Shown one piece after another: positions 24,478 through 34,595 of a stretch of 64,000 nucleotides of DNA (positions within the stretch are counted from its first letter, which is position 1; the number at the start of each line of letters is the position of its first letter). The DNA is from Falsochrobactrum tianjinense (GTDB lineage: Bacteria; Pseudomonadota; Alphaproteobacteria; Rhizobiales; Rhizobiaceae): NCBI RefSeq assembly GCF_019100495.1, contig NZ_JAHRVA010000001.1, positions 812,597 to 876,596 of the forward strand, in the 5' to 3' direction. The translations under genes were made by a program, and so were the position numbers. A model generated the notes under the pieces. The model did not search any database. It saw nothing but the letters and a program-made list of their open reading frames with translations, and was not told where the DNA came from.

Positions 24478-25874
24478 AGCTTCTTCGCATTTTCCCACCG
24501 CTGCGTTCTCTTGCAATACGCGTCGTTACGCTTTCGACGCTCTGGGTCATTCTGGCGCTGGTGGTCGTGGCCACCTTCATCAGCACGCTGTATGGTGACG
24601 CTGCGCGCAGCAATTTCGAGCGGCTTCTGACGGCGCATCTGTTCAGCCTCGTCGGTTCTGTCAGTATCTCGGGCGATGGTCTGCTTCAGGGGCGTCCCGA
24701 ACTGGGGGAACTGCGTTATTCCCGTCCGCTTTCCGGCTGGTACTGGTCAGTCGAACCGGTGACGCCGAATACCCGCGGCCAGTTGCAATCTCCGTCCTTG
24801 CTGGGGCGTAAAGTGCCGGAAATTCCGGTGACGCAGGTTCCCTTCGATAGCTCCTTCATGCGTAGCTATACGCTCCCCGGCCTGAATGGCGAGAAACTCT
24901 ACGTCGTGGAAACGGAAGTCGTGCTCGACAATGATAACCGTGTTGCACGCTTCCGCGTCATGGGTAATCTCACCGAAGTCCTTGCGGAGGTTTCGGATTT
25001 CATAACGCGGCTCGCGCTCTACCTGGCTATATTTGCCCTTGGCAGCATTTTGATAAATGCAGCGGTGATCCTGTTTGGCCTGCGTCCGCTCGACAAGGTG
25101 CGCCGGGCGCTTGGCGATATACGCGAGGGGCGCTCGCCCCGGCTCGATACCGCGCTGCCGCTGGAGATTGCGCCTTTGGCGCGCGAAATGAATGCGCTTA
25201 TCGAAAACAATCGCCGCATCGTCGAGCGGTCGCGGACGCAGGTCGGCAATCTCGCACATTCGCTCAAGACGCCGCTGTCTGTACTGGTGAACGAGGCACG
25301 CGCGATGGGCGGAGAGCATGGACGCATCGTGCGTGAGCAGAGCGAGGCCATGCAGGTGCAGATCCAGCATTATCTCCAGCGCGCGCGCATCGCCGCCCAG
25401 CGCGACAGTGTGGTGTTCCGCACATTGGTGACGCCGGTTCTTGAGCGTATGCAACGGGTAACGGCGAAGCTCAATCCGACGTTCGAGATACAATTTCGTA
25501 ACCACGCGCCGGGTGCGGTTTTCGCGGGCGAGAAGGAAGACCTTGAAGAAATTATTGGTAATTTGCTTGAGAACGCAGGAAAATGGGGCCGCAGGCGTGT
25601 GAATATCGTTTTGCGTATGGGGCTGGAAAAACCGCAGGGTGGGCAGCATCAGTTTGAAATCCTGATCGAAGATGATGGGCCCGGACTGGCGCCCGGCAGG
25701 ATCGACGAAGCATTGAAGCGGGGCAGCCGCGTCGATGAAACGAAGCCCGGAACGGGGCTCGGACTGGCGATCGTGCAGGATACGGTTCGTGAATATGGCG
25801 GTAGCCTGCATCTTGGTAAAAGCCAGCTTGGCGGGCTTCAGGTGCGCGTCGTCTTGCCCCTGACTGAAGATTGA
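24474..25874 (+). CDS. feuQ: FeuQ, PhoQ-like membrane sensor histidine kinase (probable CTG start)
   Basis: The 466-residue sensor has two transmembrane helices (about residues 13-35 and 180-203) flanking a periplasmic domain. A HAMP-like segment leads to the H-box AHSLKTPLSVLV with His262, and the ATPase part shows GNLLENAGKWG, IEDDGPGL and GTGLGLAIV. The AHSLKTPL form is typical of the PhoQ/FeuQ group. No ATG, GTG or TTG lies in frame before the GTG at 24561, which falls in the middle of the first helix. The CTG at 24474 overlaps the feuP stop (CTGA) and has AGGGAG about 7 bases upstream, so I take it as the start. Confidence 0.85.
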   Translation: MKLLRIFPPLRSLAIRVVTLSTLWVILALVVVATFISTLYGDAARSNFERLLTAHLFSLVGSVSISGDGLLQGRPELGELRYSRPLSGWYWSVEPVTPNTRGQLQSPSLLGRKVPEIPVTQVPFDSSFMRSYTLPGLNGEKLYVVETEVVLDNDNRVARFRVMGNLTEVLAEVSDFITRLALYLAIFALGSILINAAVILFGLRPLDKVRRALGDIREGRSPRLDTALPLEIAPLAREMNALIENNRRIVERSRTQVGNLAHSLKTPLSVLVNEARAMGGEHGRIVREQSEAMQVQIQHYLQRARIAAQRDSVVFRTLVTPVLERMQRVTAKLNPTFEIQFRNHAPGAVFAGEKEDLEEIIGNLLENAGKWGRRRVNIVLRMGLEKPQGGQHQFEILIEDDGPGLAPGRIDEALKRGSRVDETKPGTGLGLAIVQDTVREYGGSLHLGKSQLGGLQVRVVLPLTED

Positions 25875-25980
25875 CGCCGAAAATTGATGTTTGACTTTGC
25901 CAAGAGGCGAACCAGAAGATTAGAACAATAGATGTGTGATGCGATAATATGCACACATTATTTTAAAAGGCCGGTTTATT

Positions 25981-26424
25981 ATGACGATGGTATCGAGACT
26001 CTCTCCCTCGCTTCTGGTTGTTTTTATGGCGCTTGCCCTTGCAGGTTGCGGAACGGTTGGCAGCGGCAAGGGAACAGGTCTGGCGTCTCTTGGAAAATTT
26101 TCTTCATCATCATCGACACAGCCGAACCTGCTTGAGCCATTGGGCAGTGGGCTGTTGGGCAATGCGGCCAGCCAGTTGAGCGAGGACGATCGCCGCAAGG
26201 CGCTTGAGGCAGAATATCGCACGCTCGAATATTCCCCTGCGGGTAAAGCGATTTCGTGGAGCAGCGGCTCGGCCTCCGGCGACGTGATGGCGGCGCAACC
26301 CTATCAGGTGGGTTCGCAGAACTGCCGCCAATATACGCACACATTCTCTATTTCCGGCGTGCCGCAGACAATGCGCGGGACCGCCTGCCGCAATCCCGAC
26401 GGAAGCTGGACGCCGCTGACCTGA
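25981..26424 (+). CDS. Surface lipoprotein, RT0821/Lpp0805 (17-kDa antigen) type
   Basis: The 147-residue protein has a lipoprotein signal peptide ending in the lipobox LALAGC (Cys about residue 23). A Gly/Ser-rich stretch and a C-terminal domain follow with ALEAEYRTLEYSPAGKAISWSS and CRQYTHTFSISG...GTACRNPDGSW. This is the pattern of the rickettsial 17-kDa antigen/RT0821 surface family, anchored in the outer membrane. Function is unknown. The ATG at 25981 is preceded by AAAGGCCGG. It stands alone between feuQ and the cytochrome c maturation genes. Confidence 0.8.
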   Translation: MTMVSRLSPSLLVVFMALALAGCGTVGSGKGTGLASLGKFSSSSSTQPNLLEPLGSGLLGNAASQLSEDDRRKALEAEYRTLEYSPAGKAISWSSGSASGDVMAAQPYQVGSQNCRQYTHTFSISGVPQTMRGTACRNPDGSWTPLT

Positions 26425-26509
26425 TCCTCTTTGCGGCGAATTGCCCCTGTCGGGCGCGTTGGCGCAGGTAGATGTTGGTTTTTGCCTTCGCTGCGACTAA
26501 GTCTCAGCC

Positions 26510-27637
26510 ATGGAATTCTGGTTAACCGCCGCATTGCTGACTTTTGCAGCCACACTGATTGTTTTGTTGCCGCTGACGCGCAACAGGCAGGGCTTTCTGC
26601 CTGCCGAAAAAAATGATCTGGAAGTTTACCGCGACCAGTTGCAGGAAGTGGAGGCGGATGCTGCGCGCGGCATGATCGATGTCGCGAGCGCCGAGCAGGC
26701 GCGCCTTGAAATTGCGCGCCGCATTCTTGGTGCGGAAAAGGCCGGTACGAAAACTACATCAGGCACGGACAAGGCACGCTCGGGCCGCTTTCTGGCTTTT
26801 GCCGCCGTGCTCGCGGTTCCATTGATCGCGTGGGGCGTCTATCCGCTTTTCGGCGCTCCAGATATGCCATCCATGCCGCTTGCCGCCCGTCTGGCTGACA
26901 GCCCGGAACGCAACTCGGTCGATCAGCTCATTGCGCGGGCAGAAGCCCATCTGGCGCAAAATCCCGACGATGCGCGCGGCTGGGATGTGCTGGCCCCGAT
27001 TTATCTGCGGCTCAATCGTGGTGCTGACGCCGCCAATGCCTATCGTTCGGCCATCCGTCTGGAAGGCGAGAACCTGGCGCGCGTTCTTGGCCTCGGCGAA
27101 GCCCTGGTCGAGATATCCGGCGGAACGGTCACGGCGGAGGCGGAAACGCTTTTCAAAAAGGCCGCGCAGCTTGGACCTGATGATGTCCGCCCGCAATTTT
27201 ATCTGGCGCAGAGCGAAATACAGGATGGCCGCAGTGATGCCGCGGCGCTAAGGTTGCAGGCGTTTCTGGACAAAGCCCCGGCTGACGCGCCTTGGCGCGC
27301 GCAGGTCGAGCAGACGATTGCCAGCCTTAGTGGAGGGGCCGCTGCCCCGCAAGGCCCGACACCCGAAGATGTTGAAGCGGCGGCAGCACTTGGCGCCGAA
27401 GATCGTCAGGCCATGATTGAAGGCATGGTCCAGCGTCTGGATGCAAGGCTTCGCGAAAACAGCGCTGACGTCGATGGCTGGAAGCGCCTCGTGCGCTCCT
27501 ATATGATCCTCAATCGCCGCGATGCGGCTCTGGACGGCTTGAAAAGGGGGCTTGAAGCCCTCGAAGGCGAGGAGCGTGCGGATCTGCAAGGTTTCGCCGC
27601 CGGACTTGGTTTGAAAGCGGGGAGCGCGACCCAATGA
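26510..27637 (+). CDS. ccmI: CcmI (CycH), cytochrome c maturation apocytochrome chaperone
   Basis: The 375-residue protein has an N-terminal helix (residues 3-22), a cytoplasmic loop with the family signature [18 protein letters not shown], a second transmembrane helix (about 88-106) and a periplasmic TPR-rich domain with [23 protein letters not shown]. CcmI binds apocytochrome c and hands it to the CcmF/CcmH haem lyase. It opens the ccmI-ccmE-ccmF-ccmH operon; its stop overlaps the ccmE start by four bases. Confidence 0.93.
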   Translation: MEFWLTAALLTFAATLIVLLPLTRNRQGFLPAEKNDLEVYRDQLQEVEADAARGMIDVASAEQARLEIARRILGAEKAGTKTTSGTDKARSGRFLAFAAVLAVPLIAWGVYPLFGAPDMPSMPLAARLADSPERNSVDQLIARAEAHLAQNPDDARGWDVLAPIYLRLNRGADAANAYRSAIRLEGENLARVLGLGEALVEISGGTVTAEAETLFKKAAQLGPDDVRPQFYLAQSEIQDGRSDAAALRLQAFLDKAPADAPWRAQVEQTIASLSGGAAAPQGPTPEDVEAAAALGAEDRQAMIEGMVQRLDARLRENSADVDGWKRLVRSYMILNRRDAALDGLKRGLEALEGEERADLQGFAAGLGLKAGSATQ

Positions 27638-28140
27638 GTGCGACTACGCAGGAAAATGGACCCGGAAAGTCGGGGGTGAACAAGGGCGCAGGCATTGCCC
27701 GTGCCGTCAGCCGGAGAAAACGCAAGCGTCTGATGCTGATCGGCGGCGCTCTGGCGGTTCTGGCCGTGGCCGTTGGCCTCATGCTGATGGCTTTCAGTCA
27801 GGATATTCGATTTTTCCGCACGCCTGCCGATCTGACCGAACAGGAAATTACTTCCGGCGCGCGGTTTCGTCTGGGGGGGCTCGTCGAGGAAGGTTCGGTA
27901 ACGCGGCAGGGCAGCGAACTCCATTTCACCGTTACAGATACGATCAAGACCGCCAAAGTGGTTTTTGAGGGTATTCCGCCCGACCTTTTCCGTGAAGGGC
28001 AGGGGGTCGTAGCCGAGGGCCGTTTCGGTCCTGACAGAGTGTTCCGCGCCGACAATGTGCTGGCCAAGCATGATGAGAATTACACCCCCAAGGATTTGGC
28101 CAGCAGCCTGAAGGAAAAGGGCGTCTGGGAAGGCCAATGA
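27634..28140 (+). CDS. ccmE: CcmE (CycJ), haem chaperone for cytochrome c maturation
   Basis: The 168-residue periplasmic haem chaperone has a basic N-terminus, one membrane anchor (about residues 34-53), a beta-barrel with [16 protein letters not shown], and the haem-binding segment [11 protein letters not shown]. His146 carries the covalent haem and the tyrosine follows at +4. It receives haem from CcmC, which is encoded outside this window, and delivers it to CcmF. It overlaps ccmI by four bases. Confidence 0.95.
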   Translation: MSATTQENGPGKSGVNKGAGIARAVSRRKRKRLMLIGGALAVLAVAVGLMLMAFSQDIRFFRTPADLTEQEITSGARFRLGGLVEEGSVTRQGSELHFTVTDTIKTAKVVFEGIPPDLFREGQGVVAEGRFGPDRVFRADNVLAKHDENYTPKDLASSLKEKGVWEGQ

Positions 28141-28159
28141 AGAAACCGGGATACAGTCT

Positions 28160-30163
28160 ATGAATGTCGAGATCGGCCATTTTGCACTGGTGCTGGCGCT
28201 GGCCCTGTCGGTCGTGCAATCGATCGTGCCCGTTATTGGCGCGCAGCGCAGAGACATGCAGCTTATGGCTGTTGCGGTGCCAACTGCGGTGGCTGTTTTC
28301 GCGCTGATCGCCTTTTCCTTTGCGGTCCTCACCATCGCTTATGTCGTTTCGGACTTTTCCGTTCTCAACGTGGTCGAGAACTCGCATTCGCAAAAGCCGC
28401 TTCTCTATAAGATCACCGGCGTATGGGGCAATCACGAAGGCTCTATGCTGCTGTGGGTGCTGATCCTGAGCTTCTTCAGCGCGCTGGTGGCGGGCTTTTC
28501 CGCCAACCTGCCCGAGACATTGCGCGCCAATGTTCTGGCGGTTCAGGGCTGGATAGCAACGGCTTTTCTGGCTTTTGTCATCTTTACCTCCAATCCTTTC
28601 ACGCGCATCTTCCCCGCTCCCATGGAGGGTGGAGACCTCAATCCGATCCTTCAGGATATCGGCCTCGCAATCCATCCGCCGCTCCTTTATCTTGGTTATG
28701 TCGGCTTTTCCGTCTGCTTTTCCTTTGCCATTGCCGCCCTTATCGAAGGCCGTATCGATGCGGCATGGGCGCGCTGGGTTCGCCCATGGGCGCTGGTCGC
28801 ATGGATGTTTCTGACCGGCGGCATCGCTATGGGATCTTACTGGGCCTATTACGAACTGGGCTGGGGCGGCTGGTGGTTCTGGGACCCGGTCGAAAATGCG
28901 TCCTTCATGCCATGGTTGGTCGGCACAGCCCTGCTTCATTCCGCCCTTGTGATGGAAAAGCGCTCGGCGCTGAAAATCTGGACGGTCCTGCTGGCGATTC
29001 TGACATTCTCGCTTTCGCTGCTTGGTACTTTCCTGGTGCGCTCCGGTGTTCTCACTTCCGTGCACAGTTTCGCGACCGATCCGGGGCGCGGCCTTTTCAT
29101 TCTCGCCATTCTGGCGGTCTTCATCGGCGGTTCGCTCTCGCTGTTTGCCTTGCGCGTGCAGAACCTTGCGTCCGGCGGATTGTTCCAGCCGATCTCGCGC
29201 GAAGGCGCGCTGGTCTTCAACAATCTCTTTCTGACGACCGCTGCCGCGACGGTTCTCATCGGCACGCTCTATCCGCTTCTGCTCGAAGTTTTGACCGGCG
29301 ACAAGATTTCCGTGGGCGCGCCCTTCTTCAACATGACCTTCGGGCCATTGATGATCCCGCTGCTTTTCGCCGTGCCGTTCGGCCCGCTGCTTGCGTGGAA
29401 GCGAGGCGATCTTTATGCGGTCGCGCAACGATTGATGACGGCATTTGCCTTGTCGCTGGTGGTGACGGGCATTGTCTTGTGGCGCAGCAATGCCCACTCG
29501 GTTCTTGCGGCAATGGGCATCGGCCTTGCCGCATGGCTCATCTTCGGCAGTCTCACCGATCTGCTTCTGAAAGCGGGCATCGGCAAGGTATCGCCTGCAA
29601 AGGCATTTGCGCGCTTCAAAGGCTTGCCGCGTTCGGTTTTCGGTACCGCACTTGCGCATATGGGACTTGGGATCACCCTGCTGGGGATCGTCAGCGTCAC
29701 AACGTTCGGCACAGAAAACGTATTGGTCATGCGCCCCGGCGATACCACGAAGGTTGCCGATTACTCGCTGCGCTTTGAGGGGCTGCGCCCCGTTACCGGA
29801 TCGAATTATACTGAAAATCGCGGCAGCTTCACACTGTTCGATTCAACGGCCCGTGACCTTGGCCTGATCGAACCTTCCAAGCGGTTCTTCCCTGCCCGCC
29901 AGATGCCGACCACAGAATCAGGCATAAGGACATTATGGTTCAATCAGGTCTATGTCGCGCTTGGCGACGAGGTGGGCGATGACGCTATCGTGGTGCGTGT
30001 CTGGTGGAAACCGCATGTGACGCTGATCTGGTACGGCGCGATTGTGATGATGCTGGGCGGCATTTTCTCGCTGGCCGACCGCCGCCTGCGCGTGGGCGCA
30101 CCATCAAAGGCACGCAAATCCGCATCGTCATCCACAACAGGAAAAGCAGGGGCGACGGCATGA
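28160..30163 (+). CDS. ccmF: CcmF (CycK), cytochrome c haem lyase subunit
   Basis: The 667-residue integral membrane protein has about 14-15 transmembrane helices. The tryptophan-rich haem-handling motif is [19 protein letters not shown], and further family segments are [16 protein letters not shown] and [14 protein letters not shown]. It transfers haem from CcmE to apocytochrome c with CcmH. The last four bases overlap the ccmH start. It starts 20 bases after ccmE with a short gap. Confidence 0.95.
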   Translation: MNVEIGHFALVLALALSVVQSIVPVIGAQRRDMQLMAVAVPTAVAVFALIAFSFAVLTIAYVVSDFSVLNVVENSHSQKPLLYKITGVWGNHEGSMLLWVLILSFFSALVAGFSANLPETLRANVLAVQGWIATAFLAFVIFTSNPFTRIFPAPMEGGDLNPILQDIGLAIHPPLLYLGYVGFSVCFSFAIAALIEGRIDAAWARWVRPWALVAWMFLTGGIAMGSYWAYYELGWGGWWFWDPVENASFMPWLVGTALLHSALVMEKRSALKIWTVLLAILTFSLSLLGTFLVRSGVLTSVHSFATDPGRGLFILAILAVFIGGSLSLFALRVQNLASGGLFQPISREGALVFNNLFLTTAAATVLIGTLYPLLLEVLTGDKISVGAPFFNMTFGPLMIPLLFAVPFGPLLAWKRGDLYAVAQRLMTAFALSLVVTGIVLWRSNAHSVLAAMGIGLAAWLIFGSLTDLLLKAGIGKVSPAKAFARFKGLPRSVFGTALAHMGLGITLLGIVSVTTFGTENVLVMRPGDTTKVADYSLRFEGLRPVTGSNYTENRGSFTLFDSTARDLGLIEPSKRFFPARQMPTTESGIRTLWFNQVYVALGDEVGDDAIVVRVWWKPHVTLIWYGAIVMMLGGIFSLADRRLRVGAPSKARKSASSSTTGKAGATA

Positions 30164-30636
30164 GGCTGCGCGCGGCGGCTGCATCGCTTGTGCTGGGGCT
30201 TGGGCTGTCGTTTCAGGCGACACCTTCTCTGGCGGTCAATCCCGACGAGGTTCTGTCCGATCCGCAGCTTGAAAGCCGTGCGCGCGAAATCTCGGCAGAA
30301 CTGCGCTGCATGGTCTGCCAGAATGAATCCATTGATGATTCCAATGCCGAACTGGCGCGCGACCTGCGCATTCTGGTGCGCGAGCGCCTGACTGCGGGCG
30401 ATTCGGACCGGCAGGTCATGGATTTTGTCGTGGCTCGTTACGGCGAGTTCGTTCTGCTAAAACCGCGTTTAAATGCGCAGACTGCCTTGCTCTGGGGTTT
30501 TCCGGTGCTGATTCTGCTGATTGGCGGAGGTGCGCTGATATTTTCTTTCCGCAAGCGCGACACGATGGCCGAAGTCCAGAAGCCCCTCTCGGAGCGTGAA
30601 AAAGCCGAGCTTACCCGGCTTCTTGACGATAAATAA
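30160..30636 (+). CDS. ccmH: CcmH (CycL), thioredoxin-like subunit of the haem lyase
   Basis: The 158-residue protein has a signal peptide (about 1-25), the redox motif [16 protein letters not shown] (Cys50 and Cys53) and a C-terminal membrane helix (about 104-126). It keeps the CXXCH cysteines of apocytochrome c reduced before haem attachment. The ATG at 30160 was chosen for its four-base overlap with ccmF; an upstream in-frame start lies wholly within ccmF. Confidence 0.94.
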   Translation: MRLRAAAASLVLGLGLSFQATPSLAVNPDEVLSDPQLESRAREISAELRCMVCQNESIDDSNAELARDLRILVRERLTAGDSDRQVMDFVVARYGEFVLLKPRLNAQTALLWGFPVLILLIGGGALIFSFRKRDTMAEVQKPLSEREKAELTRLLDDK

Positions 30637-30798
30637 CCCACCGTTCGGGCCGGTATTTTTTCTCAACCTTACAAAACTTTCATCTTCCGGAAATCGAGCG
30701 GTAAGGTAGCTCTCGCTATCTTACGCCCTATAAAGGATTTACAGTGCCGGATTGCCTTGATGGGGTAACGGCCTCGGATTGCTCGTAAGGAGAGACAG

Positions 30799-32334
30799 AT
30801 GTCAAAAGCTACGATTTCCAAATATCGCAAAAGTGTTGCAGCCGTAGCACTGGCGGCTGCGCTCGCTGGTACATTCGTTGCAACGGGTCCGATGGGCGCG
30901 CTCAATGATGCCCGCGCTGAAGCTGTGAAGATCACCCCGCCCGTTCAGCAGGCAGGCTTCGCGGATCTGGTTGAAAAAGTCCGTCCGGCTGTTGTCAGCG
31001 TTCGGGTGAAGAAGGATGTGCAGGAAACCGCCAATAGCGGGCGGCAGTTCTTTGGCTCTCCGGGGTTTGACCAACTGCCTGACGGGCACCCGCTCAAGCG
31101 TTTCTTCCGTGATTTCGGCGTCGAGCCGCGCGGCGATGCGCGTCCCGGAAACCGCCAGAAAAGCCGTCCGGGACATGAACGTCCAGTGGCGCAGGGTTCC
31201 GGCTTCCTGATTTCGGAAGACGGTTACGTTGTCACCAATAATCACGTCGTTTCCGATGGCGATGCCTATAGCATCGTGCTCGATGATGGTGCGGAATTCG
31301 ATGCCAAGTTGATCGGCACCGATCCGCGCACCGATCTTGCCGTGCTCAAGATCGAAGATGCCAAGCGCAAATTCACCTATGTCACCTTTGGCGATGATAA
31401 CAAGATCCGCGTCGGCGACTGGGTGGTTGCGGTCGGCAATCCCTTTGGTCTTGGCGGCACGGTTACGTCCGGTATCGTATCTGCCCGTGGCCGCGACATC
31501 GGTGCTGGTCCCTACGACGACTTCATCCAGATTGATGCAGCCGTGAACAAGGGCAATTCCGGCGGACCGGCTTTTGATCTGTCGGGTGAAGTCATCGGCA
31601 TCAATACTGCTATCTTCTCACCATCAGGCGGCAGCGTCGGCATTGCTTTTGCCATTCCGTCATCGACCGCCAAGCAGGTCGTCGATCAGCTCATCAAGAA
31701 GGGGTCGGTCGAGCGCGGCTGGATCGGCGTGCAGATTCAGCCTGTCACCAAGGACATCGCAGCCTCGCTTGGCCTTGCTGAAGAAAAGGGAGCGCTTGTC
31801 GCTTCGCCGCAATCCGATGGACCGGCCGCAAAAGCTGGCATCAACGCGGGAGATGTGATCACCGCAGTCAATGGCGAGACGGTCGATGGCCCGCGCGAGC
31901 TTGCCCGCAAGATCGCCAATATCACGCCCGGCGAAAAGGTGGCTCTGACTGTCTGGCGCAAGAACAAGGCCGAAGAGGTCAACATCACCATTGCGGCCAT
32001 GCCGGAGGATCTGGGCAAGACGGACAATCCGGCTCCAGGCGGCGATACGCAGCAAGGCGAAACTCTTGACTCGTATGGCCTGACGGTTGTTCCGTCTGAA
32101 GACGGCAACGGCGTTGTTGTGACCAATGTCGATCCCGATAGCGATGCATCGGATCGCGGCATCCGCTCCGGCGATGTGATCGTAACCGTCAACAACCAGG
32201 CTGTTAAAGACGCACAGGACATCAACAAGGCCATTGATGAAGCCGCAAAGGCGGGTCGCAAGGCGGTCCTGCTGCAATTGCAGAGCAACGATCAGAGCCG
32301 CTTCGTGGCTTTGCCGATCGATCAGGCCGGGTAA
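30799..32334 (+). CDS. degP: DegP/HtrA-type periplasmic serine protease (Do family)
   Basis: The 511-residue protein has a signal peptide (about 1-35), a trypsin-like domain with the triad His149 (TNNHVVSDG), Asp179 (PRTDLAVLKI) and Ser254 (NKGNSGGPAF), and two PDZ domains (about 300-390 and 420-500). It degrades or refolds damaged envelope proteins. The ATG has AAGGAGAGA upstream. The gene follows the ccm operon after 162 bases with its own promoter region; I saw no clear stress-sigma motif there. Confidence 0.94.
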   Translation: MSKATISKYRKSVAAVALAAALAGTFVATGPMGALNDARAEAVKITPPVQQAGFADLVEKVRPAVVSVRVKKDVQETANSGRQFFGSPGFDQLPDGHPLKRFFRDFGVEPRGDARPGNRQKSRPGHERPVAQGSGFLISEDGYVVTNNHVVSDGDAYSIVLDDGAEFDAKLIGTDPRTDLAVLKIEDAKRKFTYVTFGDDNKIRVGDWVVAVGNPFGLGGTVTSGIVSARGRDIGAGPYDDFIQIDAAVNKGNSGGPAFDLSGEVIGINTAIFSPSGGSVGIAFAIPSSTAKQVVDQLIKKGSVERGWIGVQIQPVTKDIAASLGLAEEKGALVASPQSDGPAAKAGINAGDVITAVNGETVDGPRELARKIANITPGEKVALTVWRKNKAEEVNITIAAMPEDLGKTDNPAPGGDTQQGETLDSYGLTVVPSEDGNGVVVTNVDPDSDASDRGIRSGDVIVTVNNQAVKDAQDINKAIDEAAKAGRKAVLLQLQSNDQSRFVALPIDQAG

Positions 32335-32377
32335 CCGCAACGGATGATCGTTCTGACGAAAAACGTCTGAAAATTGG

Positions 32378-32404
32378 ATGCCAGGCGGAACTTCCGTCTG
32401 GCAT
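32378..32404 (+). terminator. Stem-loop after degP
   Basis: ATGCCAGGCGGAA pairs with TTCCGTCTGGCAT (one G-T pair), a 12-13 bp stem with a tiny loop, 44 bases after the degP stop. The downstream bases are only moderately T-rich (TGCTTCATTTTC). It is probably a terminator or processing hairpin between degP and the next regulator gene. Confidence 0.6.
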
Positions 32405-32443
32405 TGCTTCATTTTCTCCAGCGACCCGGTTTATAGTGACGCC

Positions 32444-33154
32444 ATGAAGATTCTCGTTATTGAAGACGACCGCGAAGCGGCCCGCTATCTTGAGAAAGCC
32501 TTTACCGAGGCCGGACATTCAGCCGATATCGCGGGTGATGGTGAAATCGGCTATGCACTGGCCGAAAACGGCAACTACGATGTGCTGGTCGTGGATCGTA
32601 TGCTGCCCAGGCGCGACGGGCTTTCCGTCGTGGCGGGCCTGCGCGCCAAAGGCATGGAAACGCCGGTGCTGATCCTGTCTGCCCTTGGTGAAGTCGATGA
32701 TCGCGTTACCGGATTGCGTGCGGGCGGAGACGATTATCTTACCAAGCCCTATGCTTTCTCGGAATTGCTGGCGCGCGTCGAGGTCTTGCAGCGCCGCTCA
32801 AGCCCACGCGAAGCGGACACAATCTATCGTGTCGGTGATCTGGAGCTTGACCGGCTCGCGCATACTGCCCGCAGGCAGGACGTTGATATCGCGCTTCAGC
32901 CGCGCGAATTTCGCCTTCTCGAATATCTCATGCGTCATGCCGGGCAGGTCGTCACCCGCACCATGCTTCTGGAAAATGTCTGGGACTATCACTTTGATCC
33001 ACAGACCAATGTGATCGATGTGCATATTTCGCGCTTGCGCAGCAAGATCGAAAAAGGCTTTGATGGACCGCTGCTCCATACCGTGCGCGGCGCGGGCTAT
33101 ATGCTCAAAGCAGACCGGACAAAACAGCCGGGCACGGCTGCCAGGACGGAATGA
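32444..33154 (+). CDS. OmpR-family response regulator
   Basis: The 236-residue regulator has a receiver domain with Asp51 (VLVVDRMLPRRDG), DD at 8-9 and lysine in DDYLTKPYAFSEL, then a winged-helix domain with ALQPREFRLLEYLMRHAGQ and TNVIDVHISRLRSKIE. The ATG at 32444 begins MKILVIEDD; a longer frame start was rejected. Its stop overlaps the partner kinase by four bases. The degP-regulator-kinase-glnE order matches S. meliloti as I recall it. The signal and targets are unknown. Confidence 0.9.
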   Translation: MKILVIEDDREAARYLEKAFTEAGHSADIAGDGEIGYALAENGNYDVLVVDRMLPRRDGLSVVAGLRAKGMETPVLILSALGEVDDRVTGLRAGGDDYLTKPYAFSELLARVEVLQRRSSPREADTIYRVGDLELDRLAHTARRQDVDIALQPREFRLLEYLMRHAGQVVTRTMLLENVWDYHFDPQTNVIDVHISRLRSKIEKGFDGPLLHTVRGAGYMLKADRTKQPGTAARTE

Positions 33155-34560
33155 TGAGCCGCTTTTCTGCGCTGATGCGCACAACGGCTGCTCGCCTTTC
33201 AGCGCTCTATCTGCTGCTGTTTGTAGTTGGTGCCGTGGCCCTGGTCTTCTATATGACCAATCTTTCCGCGTCCTTTCTTGCGGGGCAAACGCAGGAAGCA
33301 CTGGGTGAAGAAATTGCAAGTATCGGCAAAAGCTATGCGCGAGGCGGCATTCCGCAGCTTGTGCGTTCTATTGACTATCGCTCGCGCCAGCCCGGCGCCT
33401 ATCTCTATCTGGTCTCTGATCCCACCGGACGTATCCTGGCCGGAAATGTCGAAAGCGTGCAGCCCGGTGTTCTGGACACGAACGGCATTGTCGAGCGCGC
33501 TTTCACTTATAGCCGCTATGGCGAACAAGGCGCGCAAACCGAACATCGCGCGATTGCCGTGGTGATCGCATTGCCCAATGGAATGCGTCTTCTGGTCGGG
33601 CGCGATCTGGGCGAGCCGGAACGCTTCCGCGATCTTGTCCGCCGCTCGCTCATGCTGGCGCTCGGTATCATGAGCGTAGGGGCTTTCCTCATCTGGTTCT
33701 TCGTGGGTCGCCGGGCGCTCAAGCGTATCGATGAAGTTTCGGGCGCGTCGCAACGCATCATGGAGGGCGATCTGACGGGGCGGTTGCCGGTTAATGGTTC
33801 TGGTGATGAATTTGATCGCCTTTCGACCAATCTCAACATCATGCTGGGGCGCATCCTTGAACTGAACGAGGGGCTGAAACAGGTCTCCGACAATATCGCT
33901 CATGATCTCAAGACGCCGCTCACACGTCTGCGCAATAGCGCCGAAGAAGCGCTTTCGGGCCAGAAGGATGGCCCTGAATATCGTGCGGCTCTGGAAGATA
34001 TTATCGGCGAATCCGACCAGCTTATCCGCACATTCAATGCAATCCTGATGATCTCACGGCTGGAGGCAGGCTATTCATCGGAAAATCTGGATGACATGCC
34101 GCTCGCGTCCATTGTGGGCGATGTTGCCGAAATGTATGAGCCGGTCGCGGAAGATGCAGGCGTCAGATTTGAGCTGGGTACACTGGATGATACGCCCGTG
34201 CGCATCAATCGCGAGCTGATCGGCCAGACAGTTTCCAATCTGGTAGATAATGCCATCAAATATGCCGGTGGGGAGAGGGGCGGCTCCATTGTGACCCTGG
34301 CCATGGAGCGCGATCCGGGACATGTGCGCATCGTCGTGGCCGATAATGGCCCCGGCATTCCTGAGAACAAGCGCGAGCAGGCCACCGAGCGTTTTGTGCG
34401 GCTTGAAGAAAGTCGCACCCAGCCGGGCTCCGGGCTGGGGTTAAGTCTTGCCAAGGCGATTATGAAGTTGCACGGTGGCGCGCTTCGTCTTGAGGATAAC
34501 CAACCCGGCCTGCGGGCGGTACTGGAGTTTCCGCTGCCTCATGACGAGACAGCTAAATAA
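33151..34560 (+). CDS. HAMP-domain sensor histidine kinase, partner of the preceding regulator
   Basis: The 469-residue sensor has two transmembrane helices (about 18-38 and 166-187) around a periplasmic domain, a HAMP linker (FVGRRALKRIDEVSGASQRI), an H-box AHDLKTPLTRLRNS with His251, and an ATPase domain with SNLVDNAIKYAGG, VADNGPGIPE and GSGLGLSLAKA. The gene overlaps the regulator gene by four bases, so the pair is a co-translated two-component system. The ligand is unknown. Confidence 0.92.
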   Translation: MMSRFSALMRTTAARLSALYLLLFVVGAVALVFYMTNLSASFLAGQTQEALGEEIASIGKSYARGGIPQLVRSIDYRSRQPGAYLYLVSDPTGRILAGNVESVQPGVLDTNGIVERAFTYSRYGEQGAQTEHRAIAVVIALPNGMRLLVGRDLGEPERFRDLVRRSLMLALGIMSVGAFLIWFFVGRRALKRIDEVSGASQRIMEGDLTGRLPVNGSGDEFDRLSTNLNIMLGRILELNEGLKQVSDNIAHDLKTPLTRLRNSAEEALSGQKDGPEYRAALEDIIGESDQLIRTFNAILMISRLEAGYSSENLDDMPLASIVGDVAEMYEPVAEDAGVRFELGTLDDTPVRINRELIGQTVSNLVDNAIKYAGGERGGSIVTLAMERDPGHVRIVVADNGPGIPENKREQATERFVRLEESRTQPGSGLGLSLAKAIMKLHGGALRLEDNQPGLRAVLEFPLPHDETAK

Positions 34561-34595
34561 ATATGCAATGCCAGATCGGATTATAAGAGGGGACT

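Noticed and set aside
27944-29659. 571-residue minus-strand open frame
   Set aside because: It is antisense to ccmF, with His/Arg/Gln-rich shadow composition and no motifs.
30645-30662. Possible terminator after ccmH (ACCG...CGGT followed by ATTTTTT)
   Set aside because: The stem is only about four base pairs and unlikely to be stable, though the T-run is suggestive.
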